Source: Salminus brasiliensis
Taxonomy: Eukaryota > Chordata > Actinopteri > Characiformes > Bryconidae
Length of the DNA: 64,000 nucleotides
Direction: 5' to 3'
Assembly (NCBI RefSeq): GCF_030463535.1
Contig: NC_132880.1
Location: 43,916,058-43,980,057 of the forward strand
The notes under the pieces are model-generated. The model saw only the letters and a program-made list of their open reading frames with translations. It did not search any database and had not been told where the DNA came from. Shown piece by piece: positions 47,860 through 60,689 of this stretch; the stretch's first letter is position 1, and every line of letters begins with the position of its first letter. A program made the translations under genes and the position numbers.

Positions 47860-48300
47860 CTGGACCTTACCAGGCCTATAGATCAGCGGTATGTCTGGAG
47901 AAGAAACTCTGTAGCATAATATTTGCTTCCTCTGGCACAGGAAACCTGCAGTGTGTGGAGAGCAAGATGGATTCAATCAAGTATCAGGAAATCCTAGGAG
48001 AAAACATCATGCTTTCTGTAAGCGAGATGAAGCTTGGGTGACATTGAACCTTCCAACAGGACAATGATCCCAAGCATACCTTAAAGTTCACCAAGGCCTG
48101 GTTTCAGAAGAAGTCCTGGAAGATTCTGGAGTGGCCGTCACAGTTGCCTGACTTAAAACCAATAGGAAAGCTTTGGTGGGATGTGAAGAAGGCGGTTGCA
48201 GTGGCAAACTCAAGAATATCAGTGAACTGGAGGCCCACTTGAAATGCCTACGTTTGCAGAAGGGTGCACTACTAAGTATCAAAGAAGCTTGAGGGGGTCA
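47860..48300 (+). pseudogene. Tc1-like transposase relic, C-terminal half
   Basis: Translation with gaps gives QQDNDPKHTLKFTKAWFQKK, SWKILEWPSQLPDLKPIGKL and WWDVKKAVA. The catalytic Glu of the PIE motif is replaced by Gly and stop codons follow. A different subfamily from the 46199 element. Confidence 0.82.
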
Positions 48301-48799
48301 TGAAGGGGTTAAATAGTTCTGAGAGTGCAGTTAAATTGTGCATCAAAAGTGATATTTTGTGTTGAATGTGCAGAAAGCACTTGTTCCATTAGTTGTGTTG
48401 AGAGATTTAAAGTGGTCTTGTTTGATTGGTTGACTGCAAATAGCTGAAAGTTTGTACCTGTTGCTAATAAACCTAAATTACGATAGGGGTCCTATCTTAA
48501 GGCAAACACTCATGTTTGGCTAATTGTTAGTCAGTGGGTGTTGCATCATGGCTGGGGGTTAAAAAATATGACCTTAACCATAAAGCTAATTTAGGACATA
48601 AAAACAAGAACAAAGCACCAGTGATGCCTAAGAAAGACTGCAGCAGAATGACGCACAATATAGGGCGGAACCGTCTCCCGACCACAACTTCAGGCTCATG
48701 TCAGAAAAGACAGAGTTAGTTATATATACAGAACAAGCTACTGTAGTGCTTAGAGTTCAAAAGGTGGAGTTGATTCTGAAGTGACCAGAAAACCACAAC

Positions 48800-48985
48800 C
48801 TTTTTACCTAAATTTCCACTGATGCCTTCAATGGTTTTTTGATTGATGCCATAAAAGAACCACATTTGGTTTACAACAGAGATATATGAGTGTGAAGAAC
48901 CTTTAAATTGAAGAAGAAGCTTTGCATCGAGTGAAGATCTTTACCTCTATTACAAACATGGTTCTTCTATGGAATCGCTTTGGAA
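48800..48985. repeat. AGAACC-type dispersed repeat copy
   Basis: GATTGATGCCATAAAAGAAC, GTGAAGAACCTTTAAATTG and CAAACATGGTTCTTCTATGG. Confidence 0.72.
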
Positions 48986-49045
48986 TCGCTCCATCCAATA
49001 CTTTTTGGGATGACTTGAGAATTTGGGGATGAGGTGGGGTGAAGT
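48986..49045 (-). mobile_element. Tc1-like nonautonomous element, short fragment
   Basis: CTCCATCCAATACTTTTTGG and GGGGATGAGGTGGGGTGA from the middle of the 2044-2570 family. Confidence 0.65.
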
Positions 49046-49140
49046 CTAGATTTGATGCTGGTTCAACTTTAAATCCTTGAAATCGATGACATATTGCTGT
49101 AGTTTTAGTTATTTGTAGCAGCAGCAATATTTTAACTGTT

Positions 49141-49735
49141 ACACTATCTTGACAAAAGTATTGGGACACCTGATCAGTCATTGTTTTATTCGGAAAAAAA
49201 GGGTATTCAAAAGAGTTTGTCCTTCTTTTGTTGGAGTAACTGTCTCTAGTGTCCAGACTTTCTACTAGATTTTAAACTTTGAAGCATTGCTGTGAAGATC
49301 TGATTGCATTCAGTTACAATGCCATAAATGTAAATGTAAGAGCATTAATAAGGTCAGGATGCTGGATGATCCCAACCCCACCTCATCGCCAACTCCCCAA
49401 CTCATCCAAAACATACTGGATGGCGCACCATCCATCATTCCAGAGAGTTCCACAGTTCTTCCACTGCTCCACAGCTCAAAGCTGGGGGGCTTTATACCCC
49501 TCTAGCCCACGCCTGGCATTAGGCAGCATTAGTGCCAATAGCCTCTAGTGCCAATAGTTTATCTGCTCCAGAGAGTCCTATTCTATTGGCAATACTTCTC
49601 TACAGGGACTAGACAAGCCCTGTGTGTGTATGTGTGCATTTGCACATCTGTGTCAGCAATGGGCACAACTTAAAGAAGCTGAATGCATATATTACAAGGG
49701 ATGTCTGCAAACATTTGAACATATAGGATACCTTC
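49141..49735 (+). mobile_element. Tc1-like nonautonomous element, near full length
   Basis: Starts near ACACTATCTTGACAAAAGTA and ends near AACATATAGGA. Full internal consensus, plus a 20-base insert (49322-49341) matching the SINE-family-B tail. Confidence 0.85.
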
Positions 49736-49739
49736 TTTA

Positions 49740-51045
49740 CAGTAATCCATGGAGGCTTACTGACTGATATTTGTTAATTGTACAGAAAAACAAAATGGTA
49801 CTGATAAAAATCTGCCATGCTAAATGACTCACAGTAGTAGATAAGGTGGCCATGACTGTGAAATGCAGTGTCGGTATAGCCACGCCCCCAACAGCAGTAA
49901 CGGTAAAAAGGAGTCCAGGTGGTTGATTCCTATGGTATGCATTAAATCAGTCCTTGAAAATGGGTCAAAACTGTATGGCTGTGCATTGTATGGGAGTAGG
50001 GACATACATAGACTGATACCATATGACTGGATTTGTGTGTGTCTATCTCAGTTCATTTACACATATGCAGTATAAGCTTACCTAGGTTTTAACACGCACA
50101 TGCAGAGTCAATAAAAGTGGTCTGAAGGTCATAAAGTTGGACAGGCCCCTGAGGAGCACATCTGAGAGAATACGAGAATAAAAGAATGAGTAGAACTCTT
50201 GGCTTCTGCTCTCCAAAGAGAGAGTGTGACTCAGACGCTCTTTTCCTTCTTTAGACGAATGGTATTCGATTCATGGTAGAAAGCCAGCTCTTCAGTACGA
50301 GATCCCTCTCTGATTTTATGTTTTTTTGTCTCATATTCGACAGAGGCTCTGATCCCAGCAAACCACTAACATCGCATTCAGAGATTCTCCACTATTGACT
50401 CCGGCAGTCCATGGAGAGAGAGATGATAGAGGTTTTATGTACACAGGCGCTCCTGGCAGCCGCTTTGATGGTGGTGAGAATGCTGGCTGAGGCTGAATCT
50501 CTTTCAGCACACTGGAGTGGGTATATGTAACCTGACAGGAACAGCATTTAACTATATTTTCCAAGCATCTTGTGTTCACTGAAGAGTCAGGGGCTTCTGC
50601 AGCAGCAGGCATCTCAAACAGCATACTTTAAGAACAAGAAAACAATAGAATCAGAATCAGAAGAAATGTGTTCTGGCTGTTAGTGACTCTCTAGTGTTAA
50701 CAATATACAGCAACTCTACATATAATTTACAGACAGTACACAATATACAGAGAACAATGATCTACACAGTATACATAAATAGTACAACAATAGTAAGTAA
50801 TCGAATCCCGGCCGAGTACCTGTGTGAAATTTTCACTGCAAAATCAATGTAGAAGCAATTATCGTAAAAAAAAGTCATTCAGCACTTACACAACTTGATT
50901 TTAAGAGCTGAGTACACACCAAGTAATTTATTAAAAAGATCTGTACTGAACTACTCCTCTATGCTATTATCTAATTAGCCAATCATGCAGCAGCACTGTA
51001 GTGCATAAACCTATGCAGATATAAGCCAGTAGCTTCCGGTAAGCA
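49740..51045. other. Intergenic, nothing recognised
   Basis: A 97-codon minus-strand frame at 50331-50624 has no recognisable motif and no clear splice context. Confidence 0.45.
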
Positions 51046-51054
51046 ACCATCAGA

Positions 51055-51545
51055 AAGGGGGTGGGGGGGGTGGTTGAGTATTTCGAGATCTGCTGGTTCT
51101 CTAGATGTTACTCAGGATGGTGTAAAATACACCCAGTTAACAGCAGGTCTGCAGACAGAAAAACCTTAGTGATTAGAGAGGCCAACAGAAAATGAATTAA
51201 CCAGACTAAATTAACTCAGATAACCACTCTGTACAAATGTGGTGAGAAGAAGAGCATCTCAGAATGCACAACATGTCCACAACACTTTGAGGTGGAGGGG
51301 CTAGGACAGCAGAAAACCGTTTCAGGCCCAGCTTCTGTCAGCCAAGAACAGAAAGCTGAGGCTGCAGTGGGCTCAGGCTCACCAACACTAGAGAAGTAAA
51401 GTCTGGGAAAACATAACCTGATCTGATAAATCTTGATTACTGCAGAGGCTCAGAGTAGGGTCAGAATGTGGTGCCAACAACATTAATTCGAGTACAGTAC
51501 AGGCAGGTGGAGGTGAGGTAATGGTGTGGCATATTTTGGGCCGTT
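51055..51545 (+). pseudogene. Decayed Tc1-like transposon fragment
   Basis: AGCATCTCAGAATGCACAAC, CAGCCAAGAACAGAAAGCTG and GATCTGATAAATCTTGATTA are words of a common fish Tc1 lineage. Frames are broken throughout. Confidence 0.6.
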
Positions 51546-51549
51546 CTAT

Positions 51550-52060
51550 TAGCATGGATGAGTTTCTTCTCCCTGTCTACTGGGATTTTCGAGCATTCTT
51601 TTTTTGCCAAATGCTCCATGTCTCCCAGACTTGAAGGGGACTTTTCCCAACTGCTGTTCTTAGATCTCTCCACAGACATTCTACCGCATTTAGATCTAGA
51701 CTCTTCAAAACTTTACAGCGCTTTATCTTAAACCATTTCTGGGAGCTTTTTAAAATATGCTTTGGGTCATTGTCCTGCTGCAAGATCTATGTCATCTGAC
51801 AGAGACCCAGCTTTTTGACACTGAAAGGGAGGCTAGCCACAGTGCCATGGGTTATAGACTTCTTAATGACATTGCACACTGTGGATCTCTGTAGAAGGAC
51901 TTCTGGTCTTGACTACAAGATCCATACTTTTGGTTTTGACATCCTGGGAAATTTTCTTTTCCTGCCATGACTGTATAATGACAATAACACTGACTTGGAT
52001 TGACTGTGGCAGTTGAATTAAAAAATAAAGTGATAGCGATAAAGATATCAAATGCTATTA
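51550..52060 (-). pseudogene. Tc1-like transposase relic, minus strand
   Basis: MQQDNDPKHILKSSQKWFKI and RCKVLKSLDLNAVECLWRDL show the second catalytic Asp region and the decayed PNPIE region (NAVE). Upstream parts (51780-52060) continue as a frameshifted N-terminal half. Confidence 0.78.
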
Positions 52061-52061
52061 A

Positions 52062-53730
52062 TATTTAACAGGGTGTAAATGAAGAGTGGCATTCAATATC
52101 TGTTTGGTTTTACAGAAGGTGCTATTCAGGAAAGGGGGCGTTCTTGTTTTGAGAGGTGATAAGACGGGTTGGGGCTGGGTTTAGTATCTTTGATTTGGAG
52201 GCCTTAGTGCTGAATCTGGGTTTCAGATATTGCAGAAATGCTGGTAAATTCACAGCTGATGATTTTTGAGGTTGGGCAGACAACCATCTTCAGCTTAGTG
52301 TTCTGCTTAGCTGTGCAATTTGTGCCGACGTGAACAGCAGAAACTTTCCAGACAACCAGACAACATCAAGAGCTTCCATTCTAAAAGCCCTGCTACACTG
52401 ATTGGTTTACATGATTATGAGTCTACAATGAGTCTACATTAAAGCTGGACAGTTTCATGATGGCAAATGCATTTAATTCAATAGTGGAACTTGGATTGCA
52501 CCGCCAAAAGGAAGCCATAATGCTGTGAAGATTTTCAGTGTCTTTTCATCAGGTCACACACTAGTGAACTAGTGAAGTCTATGAGTACCAACCTCATGCT
52601 AACTATATTTGTACTTTCCTGTCAACCTTGTTCTCTTTTCCAACCGCATGGTGTGGCACCGAAGCTCAGCCCAATCAATTACACATGCTTGGGTCTCGTC
52701 TCTGTCCTGGGTGTGCTAAAAAAGAACAATGTGTGGTGTGACTTCCTGAGTGTAGAAGCAAAGAAACCACACACTGCTGCCTGAACCTATCAGGTTAAAT
52801 ATAGATGTAGAAGCGCACCATTGTCTTACCTGTTGTTATTACTAATATAGTGTCAGTAGGGATGTTTAACTTGTTCCCCAGAAAGATATCCTAATCTTAC
52901 TTACTTTTATATTACATTTAAGTTGACGAAGTCACATTTTTTAAAGTAGTCTAGTAACAAAATATAGTGTGGTGTTATAAATTACCTTCTTTATGCGTAT
53001 AGTGTCTTATCTTTTTGGCCTTGGCCCACCACATACATTGTACAAGATTGGAAACCCTTGATTTAGACTTTAGGGAATTGAACAGAATGAATAAGAAAGT
53101 CAATTTTTACAGTAACTAGATAAGAACAGACTGAAGCACACATTTACATTTACATTTCACTGCTCTGCTCCACTGGATAAGAGACCATTCTCAACTGTCA
53201 CACTTTTAAAACATCTTTAAGGCAAAGCCCTGCATAAGTACCTCAGTTTAAAAGAGAGGACATAAAGTAGGTCAATCTGTGAACCACATCTAATCTACAC
53301 TTCAATTAAAAGCTGCTTGAATATAAACCCTTCATTTAAAGTTCTTCGCGTTGAGGATTACTATCTTGGTTTGAGAAAAAATAGCTCTAACGGGGTCATC
53401 TATGGAGCATATGGTGCTCTCTATAATGTTTGAGACAAAGGCATCTAGTTTTCTGCATCTAGTGTTGAATCTAGGCCCTTCTCACCTTTGTAGCTTGTGT
53501 TTGCTGTTTGTCAGCACGAGGACCAAAGTTGTGCCAGTCAAGAAATCCATTTCAAGGCCAAGAAGTAAGAAAAAAAAAGTAGGAGATCAGTCAAAATCAA
53601 TGTTTGAACATTATTAAGAGGAAATAGAAAGCAAACAAGTCTCGTAACCATATAAAGAGTGGTAGGTAAAGGATTCTCACCATAATAAAAAAAAAGTCTC
53701 CATACACCTGTCCCAGAAGCACTCTTCATA
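52062..53730. other. Intergenic, nothing recognised
   Basis: AT-rich. No gene, RNA or clear repeat identified in about 1.7 kb. Confidence 0.45.
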
Positions 53731-53734
53731 AGGC

Positions 53735-54665
53735 AGATGTGAAAGCATGTTGGTTATTGCCTGGAGACAACTTAATGAACAGAAATAGAGCGGCTACACC
53801 GCAAGATGCAAACCACCTCATAGGGTTCTCAAAGGACAGCCATGTAACAGCCAGGTTTGGTAAACAGTACTTGGGAAAGTTTAAGAAAAAGGCCTTGTTG
53901 ACAGATGAGACTAGGCATAGATAGTATCAGAGTGATGGCTAAAGGAAATGCCCAAGATTTACAGCATACTGAAGAATGTGGCGATTGGGTGTCATGGCTT
54001 GGGCCTCCATGGCTGCCACAGATGCTGGTTTATTCACCTGACTTACTGATCATGTAACAGCTGATGGCAGTTGCCGAATAAATCCTGAGTTTACAGTAAG
54101 GTAAAGGTAAAGGTGCACGTATTTGTCACTGTACACTGTACAGCGAAATGTGTCCTCCGCATTTAACCCATTTGTGGTAGTGAACACACACACACACAAG
54201 TGCACTAGGGGCAGTGAGTACACACACTCCCAGAGCGGTGGGCAGCCAACTCCAGCACCCGGGGAGCAGAGAGGGTGAAGGGCCTTGCTCAAGGGCCCAA
54301 CAGTGGCAGCTTGCCAAGCCCGAGAATCGAACCCACAACCCTGTTATCAATAGCCCAGCGCTCTAACCACTGAGTCACCAGTATACTGGATGGTGCATTT
54401 TCCACATTCTACCAAACCAATAAAGGTTTTTTTTTAAGCTAGAAACCGGAGAATCTAACTGGCCAAGTCAGTGACCTGATCTGAATTGCAATGAGCATGC
54501 TTTCCATATGCTGAAGAAAAACCTTAAGGGAACTGGCTCCCAACCCAAGCAGGAAGATGGCTGCAGTACAAGCCTGGCAGAGCATCACCAAAGAAGATAT
54601 TCAACACCTGGTGATATCTACGAGTCACAGACTTCAAGCTGTTATTGCAGGCAAAGGATAGGTAG
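53735..54665 (+). pseudogene. Tc1-like transposon relic split by a SINE
   Basis: Fragments DANHLIGFSKDSHVTARFGK and KKALLTDETRH before the SINE; remnants near CAAGTCAGTGACCTGATCTG and GGTGATATCTACGAGTCACA after it. The order of words matches a fish Tc1 lineage. A related C-terminal scrap lies at 57238-57352. Confidence 0.72.
54103..54382 (-). mobile_element. SINE family A, full length, nested in Tc1 relic
   Basis: The reverse complement shows GGTTAGAGCGCTGGGC, B-box GGTTCGATTC and the TGCACC tail. CAGTA-like sequence on both sides could be the target duplication. Confidence 0.88.
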
Positions 54666-54796
54666 TGAAATGCTAAACACTTCTAATTTACTGTGTGCAC
54701 CACTGTGTCTAATTTAATATGTAGAAAACCTGTCATTTCTGCAGGGTAAAAGGGAAATGTGTAAAATCTTCTTTATTCAAATCAGAGAATGAGTAC

Positions 54797-54928
54797 TTAA
54801 ACCCCTTATTACACACTAAGGAGTATTCTTCAATAACTACAGGGCTTTCTGTACAAACTGTTGGGGCTATTTTCTGGTAATAAAAGTTTCTTGGCCCGCT
54901 GATGAGACACAGGCTGTTTAAGGGGTTA
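54797..54928 (+). mobile_element. Short TTAA-ended MITE
   Basis: Starts TTAAACCCCTTATTACACAC and ends GTTTAAGGGGTTAACC. Confidence 0.78.
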
Positions 54929-55149
54929 ACCCCCTAAAAGCTGTATGCCATCCCACACTTCATTACTGTCTTATTTTTCATTATAGTCATAGTTTTTATA
55001 GGCCCTAACATAGAACCCTGTGGGACTCTCAAACTCTGGTAGATTAAATAGCTATACAATAGTTTTTTGCTTTAGGATTAATAACTGAATCATTTATCTA
55101 GGGTTTAGGGGGTTAACCAAACGTTTTTAGTACTGTTAATAGTAGTATA

Positions 55150-55445
55150 TAATATTATGACCACCCTTGGTTTGGAATTAATTTGGCCCGGGATGTCAAC
55201 AATGCCATGTGACTGGGTTTGCTGTAGAAATACAAAAGCAAGCCCAACAGTCAGTTGTAGCAAAGTGCAAAATGATCATCATGGGGTACCGGGTGAAGGG
55301 TGGTAGCATCTCAGAAACCGCTATCTTGATGACGGGAATGACATCTCTAGCGAATGTTACAGAGCAATCGATGCACCACTGTGGAGCAGATAACCTCTAT
55401 AATGAACACCTTCCATCACCTAATACAGCCCATGCCAAAGCGTCT
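55150..55445 (+). mobile_element. Relative of the 14740-15260 foldback element, single arm
   Basis: GAAGGGTGGTAGCATCTCAG, AGAGCAATCGATGCACCACT and AACCTCTATAATGAACACCT are shared with 15089-15235. Confidence 0.75.
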
Positions 55446-55449
55446 TGGG

Positions 55450-56160
55450 GGGAAGCAGTGGATGGGTGTGGAGATGGTTAAATATCCAGTGAGGACCGTG
55501 GGATCAGGAAACTAAACCAGATTCCCTCAAAATCAAAATGGTAAACAGCAATTTAGTCACGTACCCCTCTCGCAAAACAAGCTCTTGGAGTCACAACAAA
55601 ACAAGGAAGGGAAATGAACAGTGGGAAGAGGCAGGGGGCAGTGTGAGGGTGATGTTACACAGAGGACTAGAGATCTAAGCTCGGCTTGGAATTTGTTTTT
55701 CTTTGAGCAGCTGTTGTGAAAAGGATGATGTGTGCTTTATGTGGTATGAGCCACTATGACGCAGGAGTGGTCAGTGCATGCAAGAGGAAGTACATACTGC
55801 ATCCTGTTCGAGGAGGGAAGCGCATTCTCCATCAGCTGAACTGTGAGGTGATCCTTCTGCTGACATCTGCAGATCTTCTAATCAGTTACAACCAAAAAAA
55901 AAACACACAAGTTTCATGGAAAAACGTGTACTTCACAGTTCACAGAATTTGCACACTACACTGACCTTCACAACAGTTTCTTCTTACAAATATAGCCAGC
56001 AGGCACCAGATGTCAATTTGACGTCGGGAAGATGTTGCACTCTAACATCGAACAGACTTGAATTTGAAAATGAAAATCTAGTTAAAGTTAAAACTCCAGC
56101 TTTAGACAAGCGTTAACAGCATGACTTAACCTTTTAACAGTCACACTAAGAAATACATCA
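55450..56160. other. Intergenic; one unexplained exon-like segment
   Basis: 55711-55855 follows a TTTGAGCAG acceptor-like site and stays open (MKRMMCALCGMSHYDAGVVS), but no homology is recognised. Confidence 0.3.

Positions 56161-56163
<3 letters not shown>

Positions 56164-56207
<44 letters not shown>
56164..56207. repeat. (AT)n microsatellite
   Basis: About 44 bp pure AT. Confidence 0.97.
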
Positions 56208-56209
<2 letters not shown>

Positions 56210-56210
<1 letters not shown>

Positions 56211-57235
56211 TTTGTTCACATCACCCATTCAGGAAATGGATACGCCCAATTAGGGTAATTCTAGACATGAATTAACAAAGCAGTCACTGAACTACAATAG
56301 AACTAGAATATAATCAGGTTGACAGTGCTCAAACAGAAATGTCAGTCTTTTCTATTATAGCCTCACATACATGTTAGAGGAAAAAGTAATGTTTAGACCT
56401 ACATACCTATGTAGATAACAGTAGCTATAGCTATTCAATACCAACGTTCTTCAATGAGGCTCAGCTATGATGGTTATGGCAAAAAGAATGATGCCTGCTA
56501 GCTCATATCTTATTATGTAAAGAGTAATTTACTGTAAAGATATGCCAGTCTGAAGGTAAAACATATACAATTTAGCCTAGCAAAGACATTAGCAGTATGA
56601 TATAGTACAGTGTTTATGCTATAACTTCAGCATCCAATTCTGTTTACCCTAACTGGGCAACTCAACCGAGTGGTCACACAAGCTTTTCGTGGTAACATAG
56701 TTTACTAAAGCTCACAAATCATGTCTTTATTTTAGTCTACATGATGTTGGCGTGTGGAAATGAAAAGGCATTGGATTTTGATTACAGAACTTAAAAAATC
56801 AAGATCTCACAGTCAAGTGACGTAAAATTGACATTGCATTCTTCACCTGATGTCACAACCTACAATTAAATAGATAACGTTGTCTATCAACATTGGTGGA
56901 CGGCTGGGTAGGCACTTCCTATATCTAGCTCACAATATTCACAAATATGAAGCCATACAAATTCTGGAAGGCAGTCAATTTTAGAAATAAATAATCCTGT
57001 GTCTGTTCCCCTTTTGTCCACAACATCTGACCACAAAGAGAATTGTTTAGCATTTCACAACTGCTTATAAACATTATTTATTGGAAGATGTTTATATATT
57101 CTTGCAGTAGCAAAATGAATTCCGCAGTGTCTAGAAACACATTATAAGCTCACGTTCTGGAAAATATCTCTAACCTTATGGGGTAGCACTTCATTCTACA
57201 GCAAAACTGATCTAAAAAAAGAAACACTCTAGAAA
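56210..57235. other. Intergenic, nothing recognised
   Basis: AT-rich, no supported feature. Confidence 0.5.
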
Positions 57236-57237
57236 TG

Positions 57238-57352
57238 CATTGACTGGCAAAGTCAGTCGACAGATCTGAATCACATGGCTTTCATATGCAGAAGAAAAAA
57301 ACCTAAGGGGACTAGAGACAAGACCCCCCGAGACAAGCAGGAAGATGGCTGC
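57238..57352 (+). pseudogene. Tc1-like C-terminal scrap
   Basis: GGCAAAGTCAGTCGACAGAT, ATATGCAGAAGAAAAAAACC and GGAAGATGGCTGCAGCA parallel 54460-54565. Confidence 0.6.
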
Positions 57353-57621
57353 AGCATATTTTATCCTGAACATACACGAGTCTGGTTTTAGAAAAAAACA
57401 ACACTGTTACTGCCACCAGTTTTGGTGCACAATGAGACGATTGCTGCTCTGGCCATTTCAAAAAACATTCAATACAGTTGACCATTGCTTTTAAAGGTGC
57501 TTTGGCTTTGATCATAAAAATCTCATAAATGGCTCTGATAACAAACCTCAAAAAAGAGTTACTTGACAGACGGTAGGAATGTGCGTCTGTTACAAACGTT
57601 CAATCTGAATCTGAGCCTGTT

Positions 57622-58340
57622 TAAAAGGTGTTCCACAAGGCTCAATCCTGGGGCCTGTTCCGGTCATAATCCAATTGGAGGATATTATTTCCTCTGTAGC
57701 TGGGTGTAATGTTCATCTATTTGCTGATGATACTATTTTGTACTGTTCTGCAGATGCTGTACATTCTGTTAAATCCCTTCAGCACTGCTTTGATGATTTA
57801 CAAGTAGAGCTTGATAAGCATAAATTAATTCTCAGTGCATAAAAAATTTACAGTCACACAGTACAAGTACCTGGAAGCTTGATTTTATGTGAAAATATCA
57901 TTTAAATATCACGTAAACAAACTTTTAGAAAGTGTGCCAATAGAATTGAACCAAACATGCTTCACTTTGCACAGTAGAAAGATGCTTATGGAGGCTTCTT
58001 TTCTTTTGGTCCTGGATTATGGTGACATGTTGTACATGCATGCTTAAGCTTCTACACTCAGGCCCCTGGACTTGACACTCCAAATCATTACTGCAGACAG
58101 TTATTATCTGTTAGATGGGATAGACACTGACTTTTATTTATAAATAAGGCGCTCCCTGGACACATACATTCATGCATTCCTTCTATGCTGACTCTGAATT
58201 ATGCTGCTTATTAAATTCACTGGTGACTGGATTACGCTGCAGGTGCCAGCTGTTTTACTGAGCTTTACTGTATACCAGCAACTTACAATTACTTACAAAA
58301 CAGCTCAAATCTAAAGCTGGGCATAAAAAATAAAACATTT
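57622..58340 (+). pseudogene. LINE reverse-transcriptase pseudogene (L2/jockey-like)
   Basis: Reads KGVPQGSILGPVP, then VHLFADDTILYCSADAVHSV. These are the RT GVPQGS motif and the active-site box with FADD in place of YADD. Downstream, LDYGDMLYMHA continues in broken frames. No 5-prime region or endonuclease domain is present. Confidence 0.85.
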
Positions 58341-58341
58341 T

Positions 58342-58750
58342 TATTTACTTCTAATGTTCTGTTTTTATTAACATTGTCTTATTTTTTATATTGTATTGAT
58401 TGGTGTTTTTCTTATCAGTATTGAAAATTAATATATATTTTTTTAATAAATGTCCTTAATGTATTTCTAAGTTTAAAGATGGCATGAAAATTTAAATATG
58501 ATACACTGAATATGAATTCATGTGTACAGTCAGTAGCCTCAGAAACACTACCACAATGACCCCGTTTAAACCATAGTGTCATGTGGCTACTATCTGGGTT
58601 ATAACCTGGCATGTAAATATAAATAAATTTTAATGTTTTTTTTTCTCAAAAGCGTTAACAGCTATATTTGGAGAAAAAAAGATGTGCATTTATTTCAATG
58701 TATGCGTAATATGGGATATAGGAAGGAATGAAGGCCTATTTATATTTGGT
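58342..58750. other. AT-rich, nothing recognised
   Basis: Poly-T and AATAAA-like words but no gene context. Confidence 0.5.
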
Positions 58751-58751
58751 T

Positions 58752-58918
58752 GGTGTGGCGCAACAGATACCTGCCACTACCTGCCAGTGAGCTACCACAC
58801 CATGTGGGAGACTGGGGTTCGATTCCCGGTCTGGGTCACTATGCTGCGCTACACCAATAAGAGTCCTTGGGCAAGACTCCTAACACTACACTGACCCACC
58901 TTTGTAATACGAGTAACC
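58752..58918 (+). mobile_element. SINE family B, 3-prime truncated
   Basis: GGTGTGGCGCAACAGATACC, B-box GGTTCGATTCC and CTATGCTGCGCTACACCAAT. Confidence 0.85.
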
Positions 58919-59157
58919 TGTCCCAGTGTACTGGTCAACTCTGTCATGAAACATCTAATATAAAACAGCATGAAATCTGCAACACGTGTGACCTGCACCC
59001 AGTGATGTCACTTCCTCTGGCAGGAAACAGGTGGAAGGCAGTGAGATAGGTCAACCTCTAATCTCATAAAATGTTGAGGATAAATAAGTACTTCAGTTAT
59101 TGTGCAAATAATTTGCCACTGTCATGCAAAAATCTTGTATCAACAAAATAGTTGCTT

Positions 59158-59300
59158 TATAGAAGGCAAAACCCCTTCTTAACATTCAATGGAAGAATTT
59201 TGGAGCATTTCTACTGGTCCATTCATCATGAAATGTGGACACTTGTAAACCAGCTGCCAGATTCACATTATGTCAAAAAGTAAAAAACTGCTAAATTGGC
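59158..59300 (-). repeat. Dispersed AATGCTCCAAAATG repeat, reverse orientation
   Basis: TTTTGGAGCATTTCTACTGG, CATTCATCATGAAATGTGG and CAGATTCACATTATGTCAAA. Confidence 0.7.
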
Positions 59301-59301
59301 A

Positions 59302-60498
59302 CCAATTGACAGCAGTGATATATAACTACACCCAGAGGCGCTGTTTGGCGGGGGAATTTGGGCGATTCTAAAGGCCTGTGACTGACAGGGACCCTAACAT
59401 TTTATTCATTTCATATTTTGGCAGAAATGTTAGAGTTGTGGGGCCCAGTGTATTATCTTTTTATGGGGCCCAAAATCCCTACACCAGTCTGGCTCATTCT
59501 CATGATTCCCTTCACTTGTGTCGGCCTAAAGGTCAAATGAAACTTGTGTGATGCCGCTCTCTACTGGTCAATAGCAGTAGGTGCAGCAACTAGTCTGCAG
59601 GTTTCTGATCAGAGTAAACCAATTCCTACATCCAACTGTGCTGAATCCAAGACAGCCATCTGCTACTTCCATAATAACACACTACATGAGCAAGTAGTGC
59701 ATAAAAACAGTATCAAGTGAATAATGAACACAGCTACAAGCATAATTCAGCGTGCCTGAATAAATACTCCAGCAAGCAACCCAGTCTTCATTTGTGAGAA
59801 AATAGCTGCTACTGAAGCGAAGGGTAGAAATATAGCACCCACACCTGATTCACAGCTTGTTTAACAAGTGTTTTACAATCAAGGAAAAGGATGTGAGATT
59901 TGTGTGAAGCGTAAAAAAAAAGCAATGCACAAAATCTCCAGTTGCTCTTTACATTTATAGATATTTCCAGGGCGATCAGCAATGTACACTACAAGACATG
60001 TTTTTTTGGGGCCAAGTAAGTGCACAAGCCTAGAGTAGCTTGGATTAGAATGCTGGCTAATCCCGAGACTGTTCCTGTGGTGAGACTGGGTTCACTGTAA
60101 GTTCACGGCCTCCTGTTTAAGGCAGACACACACAGAATATCAGAAAAGCCATAAACCAAATCCGAGACTCTCGGTATGGCAGGAAGCTTGGTCCACAGGC
60201 CCCCAGATACTACATTATCTTTTAGAAGAGACAAAAGACAACAGCTCTCAAGAGATGGTTGGTATAATTACTCTTTCTCCTGCTATGATTTATTTATTAT
60301 ATTTAGGCCCAGAGTTTGGCCAAATGCCAAATGAATGAACCCTACATAATGTATTACATACAGTCTTATGCAAATGTTAGGGTAGCCTGGTCAAATCACA
60401 CATTTTGCTGGTTTTCTATGTGCACAGTCTACAGTTTGCACAATTTCTATATATTTCTGTCTATAAGTCACATTGGAAATAAAAAAAAACACAATGCA
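59302..60498. other. Intergenic, nothing firmly recognised
   Basis: 59335-59500 (GGGGAATTTGGGCGATTCTA and GGGCCC words) resembles 10850-10930 and may be another old repeat. Confidence 0.4.
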
Positions 60499-60500
60499 CA

Positions 60501-60688
60501 TTATATGTCCAAATGTTTGTGGACACCCCCTTTAAACGAATGCATTCAGCTAATGCACACAGATGTGCAAGTGAACACAAATGATCAAATTGGGGATGAT
60601 GAAAGGGGTGGTGATCATCTAACATTCTGACCTCAATCAAATCCAGACAGCAATGCTCCAAAATCTAGTAGAAAGCCATGTTTGACTG
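60501..60688 (-). mobile_element. Tc1-like nonautonomous element, internally deleted
   Basis: CATTATATGTCCAAATGTTT end, GTGGACACCCCCTTTAAACG, and then a jump to the TCTGACCTCAATCAAATCCA segment. Confidence 0.78.
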
Positions 60689-60689
60689 C

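Noticed and set aside
50331..50624. 97-codon minus-strand open frame
   Set aside because: No recognisable motif, no clear splice sites, length not unusual by chance.
55711..55855. Exon-like segment with acceptor-like upstream sequence
   Set aside because: No homology recognised and no partner exon; kept only as an unexplained stretch.
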